This document shows positions 1 to 5,664 of a stretch of DNA of 10,046 nt, in pieces (position 1 is the stretch's first letter; each line of letters begins with the position of its first letter). Origin of the DNA: an uncultured Leucobacter sp. GTDB taxonomy: Bacteria > Actinomycetota > Actinomycetes > Actinomycetales > Microbacteriaceae. The stretch lies in assembly GCA_945952575.1 (NCBI GenBank), contig CAMFIY010000084.1, positions 1-10,046 of the forward strand. The letters run 5' to 3'. A program made the position numbers and the translations under genes. Below the pieces are notes generated by a model, which did not search any database, had not been told where the DNA came from, and worked only from the letters and a program-made list of their open reading frames with translations.

Positions 1-990
1 ATCATCGAGTCGCTCGGCGCCTCCTCGGCGCCCGGCAGCGACGCCCTCTTCGTGATCGAGGCGGATGAGAGCGACAAGTCGTTCCTCCTCTACGACACGG
101 CGATCGCGCTCATCACCAACGTGGATCCCGAGCACTTGGACTTCTACGGGTCGCGCGAGAACTTCATGCAGGCCTTCGTCGATTTCGCCCGCGGGGCGAG
201 CGAGCAGCTCGTGATCTCCGCGGACGATCCCGGAGCGCTCGAGGTGCTGGCGGAGCTGCGCGCCGGCGATGCCGAGGGGCTGCCGTCGATCCGCACCTTC
301 GGCACGGCGGAGGGCGCGGACGTGCGTCTCGTCTCGGTGGACGACTCCGGGCCCGTGCGATTCACGGTCGAGCTTGCGGGTGCCGATGGAACGACGGAAC
401 GCCACGAGGCGCAGCTCTCGGTCTACGGCCGGCACAACGCGATCAACGCCGTGGGAGCGCTCGCCGTGCTCACCGGTCTCGGCTATGCGGCGGGCCCGGC
501 GCTCGCCGCGATCGCGGGCTTCGGCGGCACCAAGCGACGCTTCGAGTTCCATGCAGAGGTCGGGGGAGTGCGCGTCTACGACGACTACGCCCACCATCCG
601 ACCGAGGTGGCGGCGCTGCTCGACTCGGCACGGGCCGTGGTCGGCGAGGGGCGCCTCATCGCGATCCACCAGCCGCACCTCTTCAGCCGCACCGGGCTGC
701 TGCATCGCGAATTCGCCGAGGTGCTCGAGCAGGGCGCCGACCACACGGTCGTGCTTGCCGTCGACGGTGCGCGCGAGGATCCCGTTCCCGGGGTCACCGG
801 TGCGCTCGTATCCGATGACTTCGTCGAAGCCGGGCGCGTGGCCTACATCGACGACTGGCAGCGGGCGGCCGACTACCTGGCGGAGATCGCGCAACCCGGC
901 GATGTGATGGTCACCATGAGCTGCGGCACCGTCTACCAGATCATTCCCCAGGTCGTCGCCGCACTGCAGGGCAGATTCGGGCAGGCGTGA
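1..990 (+). CDS. murC: UDP-N-acetylmuramate--L-alanine ligase (MurC), 5'-truncated by window edge
   Basis: Cytoplasmic ATP-dependent ligase that adds L-Ala to UDP-MurNAc, the first step of the peptidoglycan stem peptide. The frame is open from base 1, so the fragment of 329 residues lacks roughly the first quarter to third of a normal MurC (about 460-480 aa), including the N-terminal UDP-binding domain and the ATP P-loop. The GTG at 52 lies inside the conserved EADESD motif and is not a start. Visible family motifs are EADESD (fragment residues about 20-25), TNVDPEHLDFYG, GRHNAINAVGAL, GGTKRRFE, YDDYAHHPTEV (from residue 193) and HQPHLFSRT, covering the Mur central and C-terminal domains. Near the C terminus, where many MurC proteins have a GAGD motif, this one reads TMSCGTVYQI (S307-C308-G309-T310). 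The TGA overlaps the GTG of ftsQ by 4 bp (GTGA), implying translational coupling. Identification is firm. Confidence 0.96.
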   Translation: MIESLGASSAPGSDALFVIEADESDKSFLLYDTAIALITNVDPEHLDFYGSRENFMQAFVDFARGASEQLVISADDPGALEVLAELRAGDAEGLPSIRTFGTAEGADVRLVSVDDSGPVRFTVELAGADGTTERHEAQLSVYGRHNAINAVGALAVLTGLGYAAGPALAAIAGFGGTKRRFEFHAEVGGVRVYDDYAHHPTEVAALLDSARAVVGEGRLIAIHQPHLFSRTGLLHREFAEVLEQGADHTVVLAVDGAREDPVPGVTGALVSDDFVEAGRVAYIDDWQRAADYLAEIAQPGDVMVTMSCGTVYQIIPQVVAALQGRFGQA

Positions 991-1994
991 AACGACCAGG
1001 CGGTTTCGACACCGGCCCCGAGGATCTCGAGCGTGCGGCGAGACCGACCCCGCGGTCCGACGATCTCTCAGACATCTTCATCGCACCCGTCACGCCGAGC
1101 GAACCCGACCCGGACCCCGATCTCGACGTCGTCGCTCCTGCCGCTCCGATCATCCCGATCGATGCGGCGACCAGGGAGATCGAGCCGCTCGATGAGCATG
1201 GCGACCCCGCGGGCGTCGGCGCCGGCGACCCGCTCCGAGAGGCGAAACGTCGGCTGAAGAGCGCTGAGCGCTCCGTGCGGATCCGCGAGCGCCGGGAGCA
1301 GCGCCGGTTCACGGCGCACGCGCGCCGTCGGCGGCGGAACTGGCTGATCGTCGGCGGGGCGGTGCTCGCGCTCGCCGCCTTCGTCGCCGTCGGCGTGCTC
1401 AGCCCGCTGACCGCGGTGCGCGAGGTCCAGGTCGTCGGTGCGAAGCAGGTGGACGCCGCGGAGATCCAGCGGGCATTGGCGCGTTTCGAGGGCACGCCGC
1501 TCGCCCTGGTCCAGGAGAGCGACGTGCACCGTGCGCTCGAGCCCTTCCCGCTCATCCAGCGCTATTCGCTCGAGCGCATTCCGCCGCACACGCTGCTGGT
1601 GCGCATCGAGGAGCGCGACGGCGTGATCGCGATCAAGCGCGGCAACCGTTACGAGGTGCTGGATCCCGCCGGCGTCACGGTCGCGACGGTGAAGACCGCT
1701 CCGAAGCGGGCGCCGGTGGCGACGGGAGCGGCGGCGGATCCGAGGTCGCCGGCCTTCGCAGCCGCCGCTGCGGTGGTGCGGGATCTGCCGAACGACATCC
1801 GCAAGAAGCTCGTCGGGGTAACGGCGAGCAGCGCGCAGGACGTGAGATTCACCATGAAGGACGGCACCCGGGTGATCTGGGGTGAGGCGACCGAGACGCA
1901 GCGCAAGGCAGTCGTACTGCGGGCGCTGCTGAAAGCGGTGAAGACCGCATCGGTGCTCGACGTCAGCGCCCCCGACGCCCCCGTATTCCGCTGA
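987..1994 (+). CDS. ftsQ: Cell division protein FtsQ (POTRA-domain divisome protein)
   Basis: Bitopic membrane protein that in other bacteria joins FtsB/FtsL to link and regulate septal wall synthesis. The protein is 335 aa from a GTG overlapping the murC stop. Layout: a long cytoplasmic tail (1-117) that is acidic and proline-rich around residues 38-60 (DPDPDLD) and strongly basic at 84-117 (RRRRR just before the membrane). One transmembrane helix spans about 119-138 (LIVGGAVLALAAFVAVGVL). An extracellular POTRA domain spans about 141-210 (VREVQVVGAKQVDAAEI ... LVRIEER), followed by the FtsQ domain (YEVLDPAGVTVA at 222-233) and the typical C-terminal end LDVSAPDAPVFR. Charge distribution fits the positive-inside rule. 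Position between murC and ftsZ is the standard actinobacterial dcw order. No own promoter is visible, so it is probably co-transcribed with murC. Sequence similarity in FtsQ is low in general, so the call rests on architecture plus context. Confidence 0.93.
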   Translation: MKRPGGFDTGPEDLERAARPTPRSDDLSDIFIAPVTPSEPDPDPDLDVVAPAAPIIPIDAATREIEPLDEHGDPAGVGAGDPLREAKRRLKSAERSVRIRERREQRRFTAHARRRRRNWLIVGGAVLALAAFVAVGVLSPLTAVREVQVVGAKQVDAAEIQRALARFEGTPLALVQESDVHRALEPFPLIQRYSLERIPPHTLLVRIEERDGVIAIKRGNRYEVLDPAGVTVATVKTAPKRAPVATGAAADPRSPAFAAAAAVVRDLPNDIRKKLVGVTASSAQDVRFTMKDGTRVIWGEATETQRKAVVLRALLKAVKTASVLDVSAPDAPVFR

Positions 1995-2100
1995 TCTCGG
2001 CGCCCTCATCGGACCGATGCCCGGCCCGGGCTCGACTCGCTCGGAAGATTCAGGCGGAGCGCGGTGTGTCGGGGCCGTGGGCGGGGGAGTTCCACGTAGC

Positions 2101-2131
2101 TTGGTCACTGGCAAATGTATACCCGAATACT
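2101..2131 (+). promoter_or_regulatory. Candidate ftsZ promoter
   Basis: In the 184-bp gap between ftsQ and ftsZ the base composition becomes clearly more A/T-rich from about 2101. TTGGTC (2101-2106) resembles a -35 element. AATACT (2126-2131) resembles a -10 element with the important A2 and T6, but the spacer is 19 bp, longer than ideal. An alternative -10 is TATACC at 2118-2123, which has no good -35. Additional ftsZ promoters are common in actinobacteria. The exact element choice is inference. Confidence 0.35.
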
Positions 2132-2162
2132 AACTTTCACCTTGAAGTAGAGGTTGAAGGTT
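2132..2162 (+). repeat. Imperfect inverted repeat in the ftsZ leader
   Basis: The arm 2132-2143 (AACTTTCACCTT) pairs with 2151-2162 (AGGTTGAAGGTT). Eight outer pairs (one of them G-T), one C/T mismatch at 2140/2154 and three inner pairs (one G-T) enclose a 7-nt loop. It lies between the candidate promoter and the ribosome binding site at 2165-2173. It overlaps a perfect tandem repeat of AGGTTGA (2151-2157 and 2158-2164). It could be an operator read as DNA or a hairpin in the mRNA leader next to the Shine-Dalgarno. There is no T-run after it, so a terminator is unlikely. Confidence 0.55.
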
Positions 2163-2164
2163 GA

Positions 2165-2173
2165 GGGGAAGGA
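2165..2173 (+). promoter_or_regulatory. Ribosome binding site that fixes the ftsZ start
   Basis: GGGGAAGGA ends 5 nt before GTG 2179. It supports GTG 2179 as the start rather than the in-frame TTG at 2161, which lies upstream of this site and inside the dyad. Confidence 0.7.
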
Positions 2174-2178
2174 CCCAC

Positions 2179-3432
2179 GTGTCAGCGAACCAGAACTACC
2201 TCGCGGTGATCAAGGTCGTCGGTGTCGGCGGCGGCGGGGTGAATGCGGTCAACCGCATGATCGAACTGGGGCTCCGCGGCGTCGAGTTCATCGCCGTGAA
2301 CACCGATGCGCAGGCGCTCCTGCTCAGCGATGCCGATGTCAAACTCGACATCGGTCGGGAGCTGACGCGAGGCCTCGGCGCCGGGGCGGATCCCGAGGTC
2401 GGCCGTCGCGCCGCGGAGGATCACACGGACGAGATCGAGGACGCGCTCGCAGGCGCGGACATGGTCTTCGTGACCGCGGGAGAGGGCGGCGGCACCGGCA
2501 CGGGCGCCGCTCCGGTCGTCGCGCGCATCGCGCGGGCGGTCGGCGCGCTCACCATCGGCGTGGTCACGCGCCCCTTCGGCTTCGAGGGCAAGCGCCGTTC
2601 GGCTCAGGCCGATACCGGTATCCACACCCTGCGCGAGGCCGTCGACACGCTGATCGTCGTCCCGAACGACCGACTGCTCGAGATCAGCGAGCCGGGCATC
2701 AGCATGATCGAGGCGTTCGCCGCGGCCGACCAGGTGCTTCTCGCCGGCGTCCAGGGCATCACGAACCTGATCACGACCCCGGGCCTCATCAACGTCGACT
2801 TCGCGGATGTGAAGTCGGTCATGCAGGGCGCCGGCAGTGCGCTCATGGGCATTGGATCCGCGCGCGGCGCGGATCGTGCGATCAAGGCCGCGGAACTCGC
2901 GGTAGCATCGCCGCTGCTCGAGACCAGCATCGAGGGCGCGCACGGCGTGCTGCTCTCGATTCAGGGATCCTCGAATCTCGCGCTCTCCGAGATCACCGAG
3001 GCGTCGGGGCTGGTCCACGATGTGGTCCATCCCGAGGCGAACATCATCTTCGGCACGGTCATCGACGAATCGCTCGGCGACGAGGTGCGCGTGACCGTCA
3101 TCGCCGCGGGCTTCGACCCCGAGCAGCTCGCCGCGCACGCCGAGCGCACGGCGGGCTCCGGCAGCCGCGGCCGCCGCGCCGGGCGCAGCGAGTCGCTCGA
3201 TGACACGGCGGCAGTCACGCCCATCGCCGCAGGCGTCTCCTCCACCGGTTCGATCGCCGCGGCGTCGCAGGCAAGCGCCTCCGACACCGGGGGGCAGGCA
3301 TTCGTCATGCTGGATCCCGAGTCGGGCGCCGACGGATCGTCGGCGAAGAGCACCCCGGTCGAGGCGCAGATCATCGACGCCGCGTTCGACGCGGACGACG
3401 ACGATCTCGATATCCCCGACTTCCTGAAGTGA
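2179..3432 (+). CDS. ftsZ: Cell division GTPase FtsZ
   Basis: Tubulin-like GTPase that polymerises into the Z ring and recruits the divisome. The protein is 417 aa from GTG 2179 (MSANQNYLAVIKVVG), the usual actinobacterial N terminus. Motifs in order: glycine-rich nucleotide loop VVGVGGGGVNAV (13-24), NTDAQAL (41-47), tubulin signature GEGGGTGTGAAP (101-112), RPFGFEGKRR (131-140), PNDRLL, and the T7 loop NVDFADV (205-211), whose D207 and D210 supply the catalytic acidic residues. The core ends near VTVIAAGFDPEQL. A poorly conserved A/S/G-rich linker of about 85 residues leads to the C-terminal peptide DDDDLDIPDFLK, which in relatives binds SepF. The Glu in GEGGGTGTG, where many bacteria have Met, is normal for actinobacteria. 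It is preceded by its own probable promoter and followed after 4 nt by yggS, so the two are likely co-transcribed and coupled. Confidence 0.99.
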   Translation: MSANQNYLAVIKVVGVGGGGVNAVNRMIELGLRGVEFIAVNTDAQALLLSDADVKLDIGRELTRGLGAGADPEVGRRAAEDHTDEIEDALAGADMVFVTAGEGGGTGTGAAPVVARIARAVGALTIGVVTRPFGFEGKRRSAQADTGIHTLREAVDTLIVVPNDRLLEISEPGISMIEAFAAADQVLLAGVQGITNLITTPGLINVDFADVKSVMQGAGSALMGIGSARGADRAIKAAELAVASPLLETSIEGAHGVLLSIQGSSNLALSEITEASGLVHDVVHPEANIIFGTVIDESLGDEVRVTVIAAGFDPEQLAAHAERTAGSGSRGRRAGRSESLDDTAAVTPIAAGVSSTGSIAAASQASASDTGGQAFVMLDPESGADGSSAKSTPVEAQIIDAAFDADDDDLDIPDFLK

Positions 3433-3436
3433 CGCG

Positions 3437-4123
3437 ATGAACGAGGCGCTCGCGGCGAGGCTCGAGTCGGTCCGGCACGGTATCGCCGAGGCGGCACGCG
3501 CGGCCGGACGCGGGGCGGATGAGCTGACGCTCATCGTCGTCACGAAGTTCCACCCGGCGAGCCTGGTGCGCGACCTCGCCGAGCTCGGCGTCCGAGATGT
3601 CGGCGAGAACCGGCACCAGGAGGCGCAGGGGAAGGCGGCCGAGCTCGCTGGGCTCGACCTCCGCTGGCACTTCATCGGACAGCTGCAGACCAAGAAGGCC
3701 AGACAGGCCGCGCAGTACGCGCACGCGATCCACTCGATCGACCGTGAACGACTCGTCGACGCACTCGCCACCGCCGAGGTCCCGCAGCCGATCGAGGCGT
3801 TCGTCCAAGTGAACCTGACGGACGATCCCGGCCGCGGGGGCGCCGCCCCCGGAGAGATCGAGCGGATCGCGGAGCGCATCCTCGAGACGCCGACGCTGCA
3901 CCTGTGCGGGCTCATGGCGGTCGCGCCGCTTCCCGAAGAAGAAGAGGCCGCCAGCGCCTTCGCGCGCCTGCACGGATACGCGGATCGGCTGCGCGCCGTC
4001 GCCCCTCAGGCCACCGGCATCTCCGCCGGAATGACCCACGACTACGTCGAGGCGATCGCCGCCGGCGCGACACACCTTCGCATCGGCAGTGCAATCACCG
4101 GAAACCGCCCGACCGCGGGTTAG
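3437..4123 (+). CDS. yggS: PLP homeostasis protein, YggS/YlmE (PLPBP) family
   Basis: Single-domain TIM-barrel protein that binds pyridoxal 5'-phosphate without known catalytic activity. Family members influence free PLP levels and amino-acid pools. The protein is 228 aa, normal for the family (about 220-245). Visible motifs: the PLP Schiff-base lysine K37 in IVVTKFHP, DVGENRHQE, WHFIGQLQTKK, HSIDR, FVQVNL, CGLMAVAP, and the phosphate-binding C-terminal block GMTHDYVEAIAAGATHLRIGSAITG. The ATG lies 4 nt after the ftsZ TGA with no strong Shine-Dalgarno beyond what coupling would need. In many Gram-positives this gene is ylmE in the order ftsZ-ylmD-ylmE-sepF-ylmG-divIVA. Here ylmD (pgeF) is not present between ftsZ and this gene. 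The TAG stop also forms part of the candidate sepF -10 box. Confidence 0.95.
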   Translation: MNEALAARLESVRHGIAEAARAAGRGADELTLIVVTKFHPASLVRDLAELGVRDVGENRHQEAQGKAAELAGLDLRWHFIGQLQTKKARQAAQYAHAIHSIDRERLVDALATAEVPQPIEAFVQVNLTDDPGRGGAAPGEIERIAERILETPTLHLCGLMAVAPLPEEEEAASAFARLHGYADRLRAVAPQATGISAGMTHDYVEAIAAGATHLRIGSAITGNRPTAG

Positions 4124-4126
4124 TCT
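4121..4126 (+). promoter_or_regulatory. Candidate -10 element for sepF
   Basis: TAGTCT fits the actinobacterial TAnnnT -10 pattern and starts with the TAG stop codon of yggS. Transcription would begin near 4133, giving a leader of about 43 nt that includes the strong Shine-Dalgarno AAGGAGAG (4165-4172). No convincing -35 hexamer is seen 16-19 bp upstream, so support is weak. sepF could equally be read from ftsZ-yggS transcripts. Confidence 0.35.
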
Positions 4127-4175
4127 CGAAAGCAGCGGTCGACCCGATGGTCGGCGAGAACACCAAGGAGAGAAG

Positions 4176-4649
4176 ATGAGCAACCCGCTGAAGAAGACCA
4201 TGGTGTTCCTCGGGCTCGCCGAGGAGGATCTCGACAATCAGGAGACCGGCGTCGTGAGCGAGCCGACCCCCGCCGCCGCTCCCGCGGCCCGTCCGGCGGC
4301 CCCTCGTGCCCAGGTCACCCCGTTGCGCAAGGTCACTCCGACCCGTCAGGTCTCCGCGCAGGCGATGAACGAGATCCTGACCGTTCACCCGACCGAGTAC
4401 CGCGATGCCGCGATGATCGCCGAGAACTACCGCGACGGCATCCCGGTCATCCTGAACCTCTCCCGCATGAACGAGGGCGATGCGAAGCGTCTGATCGATT
4501 TCGCGAGCGGTCTCTCGATGGGTCTGCACGGCCGGATCGAGCGTGTGACCAGCAAGGTGTTCCTGCTCTCGCCCGAGCACATCGCGATCAGCGGTGACGA
4601 GCCGGCGCGGAACGAGGACGGCTCGTTCTTCGTCAGCCCCAGCGCATAA
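4176..4649 (+). CDS. sepF: Cell division protein SepF (FtsZ membrane anchor)
   Basis: Peripheral membrane protein that binds the FtsZ C-terminal tail and tethers and bundles filaments at the septum. In actinobacteria lacking FtsA it is the main anchor. The protein is 157 aa. The start is ATG 4176, with AAGGAGAG 3 nt upstream. N-terminal residues 1-14 (SNPLKKTMVFLGL) have the form of an amphipathic membrane-targeting helix. An acidic stretch and an Ala/Pro-rich linker cover 15-60. The SepF beta-alpha-beta core covers about 66-140, with HPTEYRDAAMIAENYRDG, PVILNLSRM, AKRLIDFASGLSMGLHGRIERV and FLLSPEHIAISG. It follows yggS after 52 nt and yggT starts 6 nt downstream. Length and order match actinobacterial sepF genes closely. 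Confidence 0.97.
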   Translation: MSNPLKKTMVFLGLAEEDLDNQETGVVSEPTPAAAPAARPAAPRAQVTPLRKVTPTRQVSAQAMNEILTVHPTEYRDAAMIAENYRDGIPVILNLSRMNEGDAKRLIDFASGLSMGLHGRIERVTSKVFLLSPEHIAISGDEPARNEDGSFFVSPSA

Positions 4650-4655
4650 GCGCCG

Positions 4656-4949
4656 GTGCCGGTCGTACTCGCGGTCGTCTTCGGAATCATCTCCTGGGCG
4701 CTGCAGCTCTACATCATTGTCCTGTGGGCGCGGTTGATCCTCGATTTCGTGCGCGTCTTCAACCCGGGCTTCCGGCCCAGGGGAGCCCTGCTCGTCATCA
4801 TCGAGCTCGTCTACACCCTGACCGACCCGCCGATCCGTTTCTTCCGCCGCATCCTGCCGCCCATCCGACTCGGTCAGATCTCACTCGATCTCGGATGGAT
4901 GCTCACTATGCTGGTGTGTTGGATTCTGATCGCCCTGATCCCCGCGTAG
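4656..4949 (+). CDS. YggT/YlmG family membrane protein
   Basis: Small integral membrane protein of 97 aa, the usual size for actinobacterial YggT/YlmG. Two hydrophobic helices, about residues 3-27 and 78-96, flank a basic loop carrying the family motif TDPPIRFFRRILPPIRLGQISLDLG (in two pieces: TDPPIRFFRRILPP, then IRLGQISLDLG). Homologues in Gram-positives sit beside sepF and divIVA and have been linked genetically to division, or in plastids to nucleoid and thylakoid organisation. The biochemical role is not settled. The GTG start is 6 nt after the sepF stop and lacks a Shine-Dalgarno, so translation is probably coupled to sepF. No other in-frame ATG or GTG would retain the first helix. It is in the same reading frame as sepF, separated only by TAA and two codons. 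Confidence 0.92.
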   Translation: MPVVLAVVFGIISWALQLYIIVLWARLILDFVRVFNPGFRPRGALLVIIELVYTLTDPPIRFFRRILPPIRLGQISLDLGWMLTMLVCWILIALIPA

Positions 4950-4961
4950 AGTTCTATTTGC

Positions 4962-4967
4962 TAGCGT
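4962..4967 (+). promoter_or_regulatory. Candidate -10 element for divIVA
   Basis: TAGCGT (TAnnnT type) lies in the A/T-richer part of the 65-bp gap between yggT and divIVA. Transcription would start about 4973-4975, at or next to the ATG of a possible 10-codon upstream ORF. A second candidate, TAGAGT at 4947-4952, includes the yggT TAG stop. No clear -35 is seen for either. That divIVA has a promoter of its own is expected from other actinobacteria, but the element choice is inference. Confidence 0.35.
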
Positions 4968-4972
4968 GGAAC

Positions 4973-5005
4973 ATGCTGCGAGTGCGGCCCCGATTGCGAA
5001 AGTGA
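4973..5005 (+). CDS. Possible 10-codon upstream ORF in the divIVA leader
   Basis: ATG 4973 to TGA 5003-5005 encodes MLRVRPRLRK, with four arginines of which three use CGA. The stop falls 9 nt before the divIVA ATG, in the same frame. It would be translated as a leaderless mRNA only if transcription begins at 4973, which is 5 nt after the candidate -10 TAGCGT. There is no Shine-Dalgarno for it. This may be a chance ORF. It is listed because divIVA itself lacks a good ribosome binding site, and termination-reinitiation from such an ORF would explain that. Confidence 0.22.
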   Translation: MLRVRPRLRK

Positions 5006-5014
5006 TGTAGGTAC

Positions 5015-5656
5015 ATGGCTCTGACACCCGAAGAAGTCGTAAACAAGAGGTTCGAGGTCACGAAGTTCCGTGACGGCTACGACCTCGACCAGGTCGATGA
5101 CTTCCTCGACCAGATCGTCGAGGAGCTGCGTCAGCGCGAGGAGGAGAAGGCGAAGCTGCAGGAGCAGCTCGACCAGGCCAACGCGCGTATCGCCGAGCTC
5201 GAGGCCGCCGCCGACGAGGCGCCGGCTGCCGCGAACGTCGCCGAGCAGACCATCGTGGTCGACGCCCAGCCTCAGGAACCGGTCGAGCAGCCCGCCCCGG
5301 CCGCTCCGCAGGCATCGGAGAACGTCCCCGACGCCACCGCGGTGAAGTCGAGCGCGATGCTGCAGCTGGCGCTCGAGCTGCACGACAAGTACATCCGCGA
5401 GGGCGAAGAGCAGCGGGACCGCACCATCGGCGAGGCCGAGACGACCGCGAAGCAGCTGGTCGAGGAGGCGCAGCGCAAGCGCGCCGACGAGCTCAACCGA
5501 CTCGAGGACGAGCGCAAGGGCGTCAGCAAGCGGATCGCCGACCTGCGCGAGTTCGAATCCGAGTACCGCGGCACGCTCTCCTCCTACATCCAGGCGCAGC
5601 TGCGCGAGCTCGAGGGTTCGCCTGAACCCAAGGGCGGCCCCAAGGGCCTCGACTGA
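5015..5656 (+). CDS. divIVA: DivIVA/Wag31 polar growth protein
   Basis: Coiled-coil protein that binds negatively curved membrane at poles and septa. In actinobacteria it directs polar cell-wall growth. The protein is 213 aa. The N-terminal DivIVA domain is textbook: MALTPEEVVNKRFEVTKFR then GYDLDQVDDFLDQIVEEL (1-38), with the membrane-binding turn around F13-F18-R19-GYD. A first coiled coil runs about 26-66. A Pro/Ala/Glu-rich linker covers about 68-108. A second long coiled coil covers about 112-200 (ELHDKYIREGEEQRDRTIGEAE, then the highly charged RKRADELNRLEDERK). A short glycine/proline tail ends the protein. ATG 5015 is the natural start by homology, although the upstream sequence GTAGG sits only 3 nt away and is a poor Shine-Dalgarno. 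lspA follows after 8 nt. Confidence 0.97.
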   Translation: MALTPEEVVNKRFEVTKFRDGYDLDQVDDFLDQIVEELRQREEEKAKLQEQLDQANARIAELEAAADEAPAAANVAEQTIVVDAQPQEPVEQPAPAAPQASENVPDATAVKSSAMLQLALELHDKYIREGEEQRDRTIGEAETTAKQLVEEAQRKRADELNRLEDERKGVSKRIADLREFESEYRGTLSSYIQAQLRELEGSPEPKGGPKGLD

Positions 5657-5664
5657 TCCAGCGC

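Noticed and set aside
2008..2031. Two small palindromes (ATCGG-A-CCGAT and GCCCG-GCC-CGGGC) after ftsQ considered as a terminator
   Set aside because: Stems of 5 bp with no T-run; short GC palindromes are expected by chance at this base composition.
1068..2114. 348-codon open frame on the minus strand
   Set aside because: Antisense to ftsQ and the ftsZ promoter gap; no domain recognised and its start lies in the A/T-richer ftsZ promoter region.
2161..2178. TTG 2161 as ftsZ start
   Set aside because: It lies upstream of the Shine-Dalgarno and inside the dyad. GTG 2179 has a good site at 2165-2173 and matches the usual FtsZ N terminus.
2182..3915. 577-codon open frame on the minus strand
   Set aside because: Antisense to ftsZ and yggS, composition typical of a high-GC shadow, no recognisable domain, no ribosome binding site.
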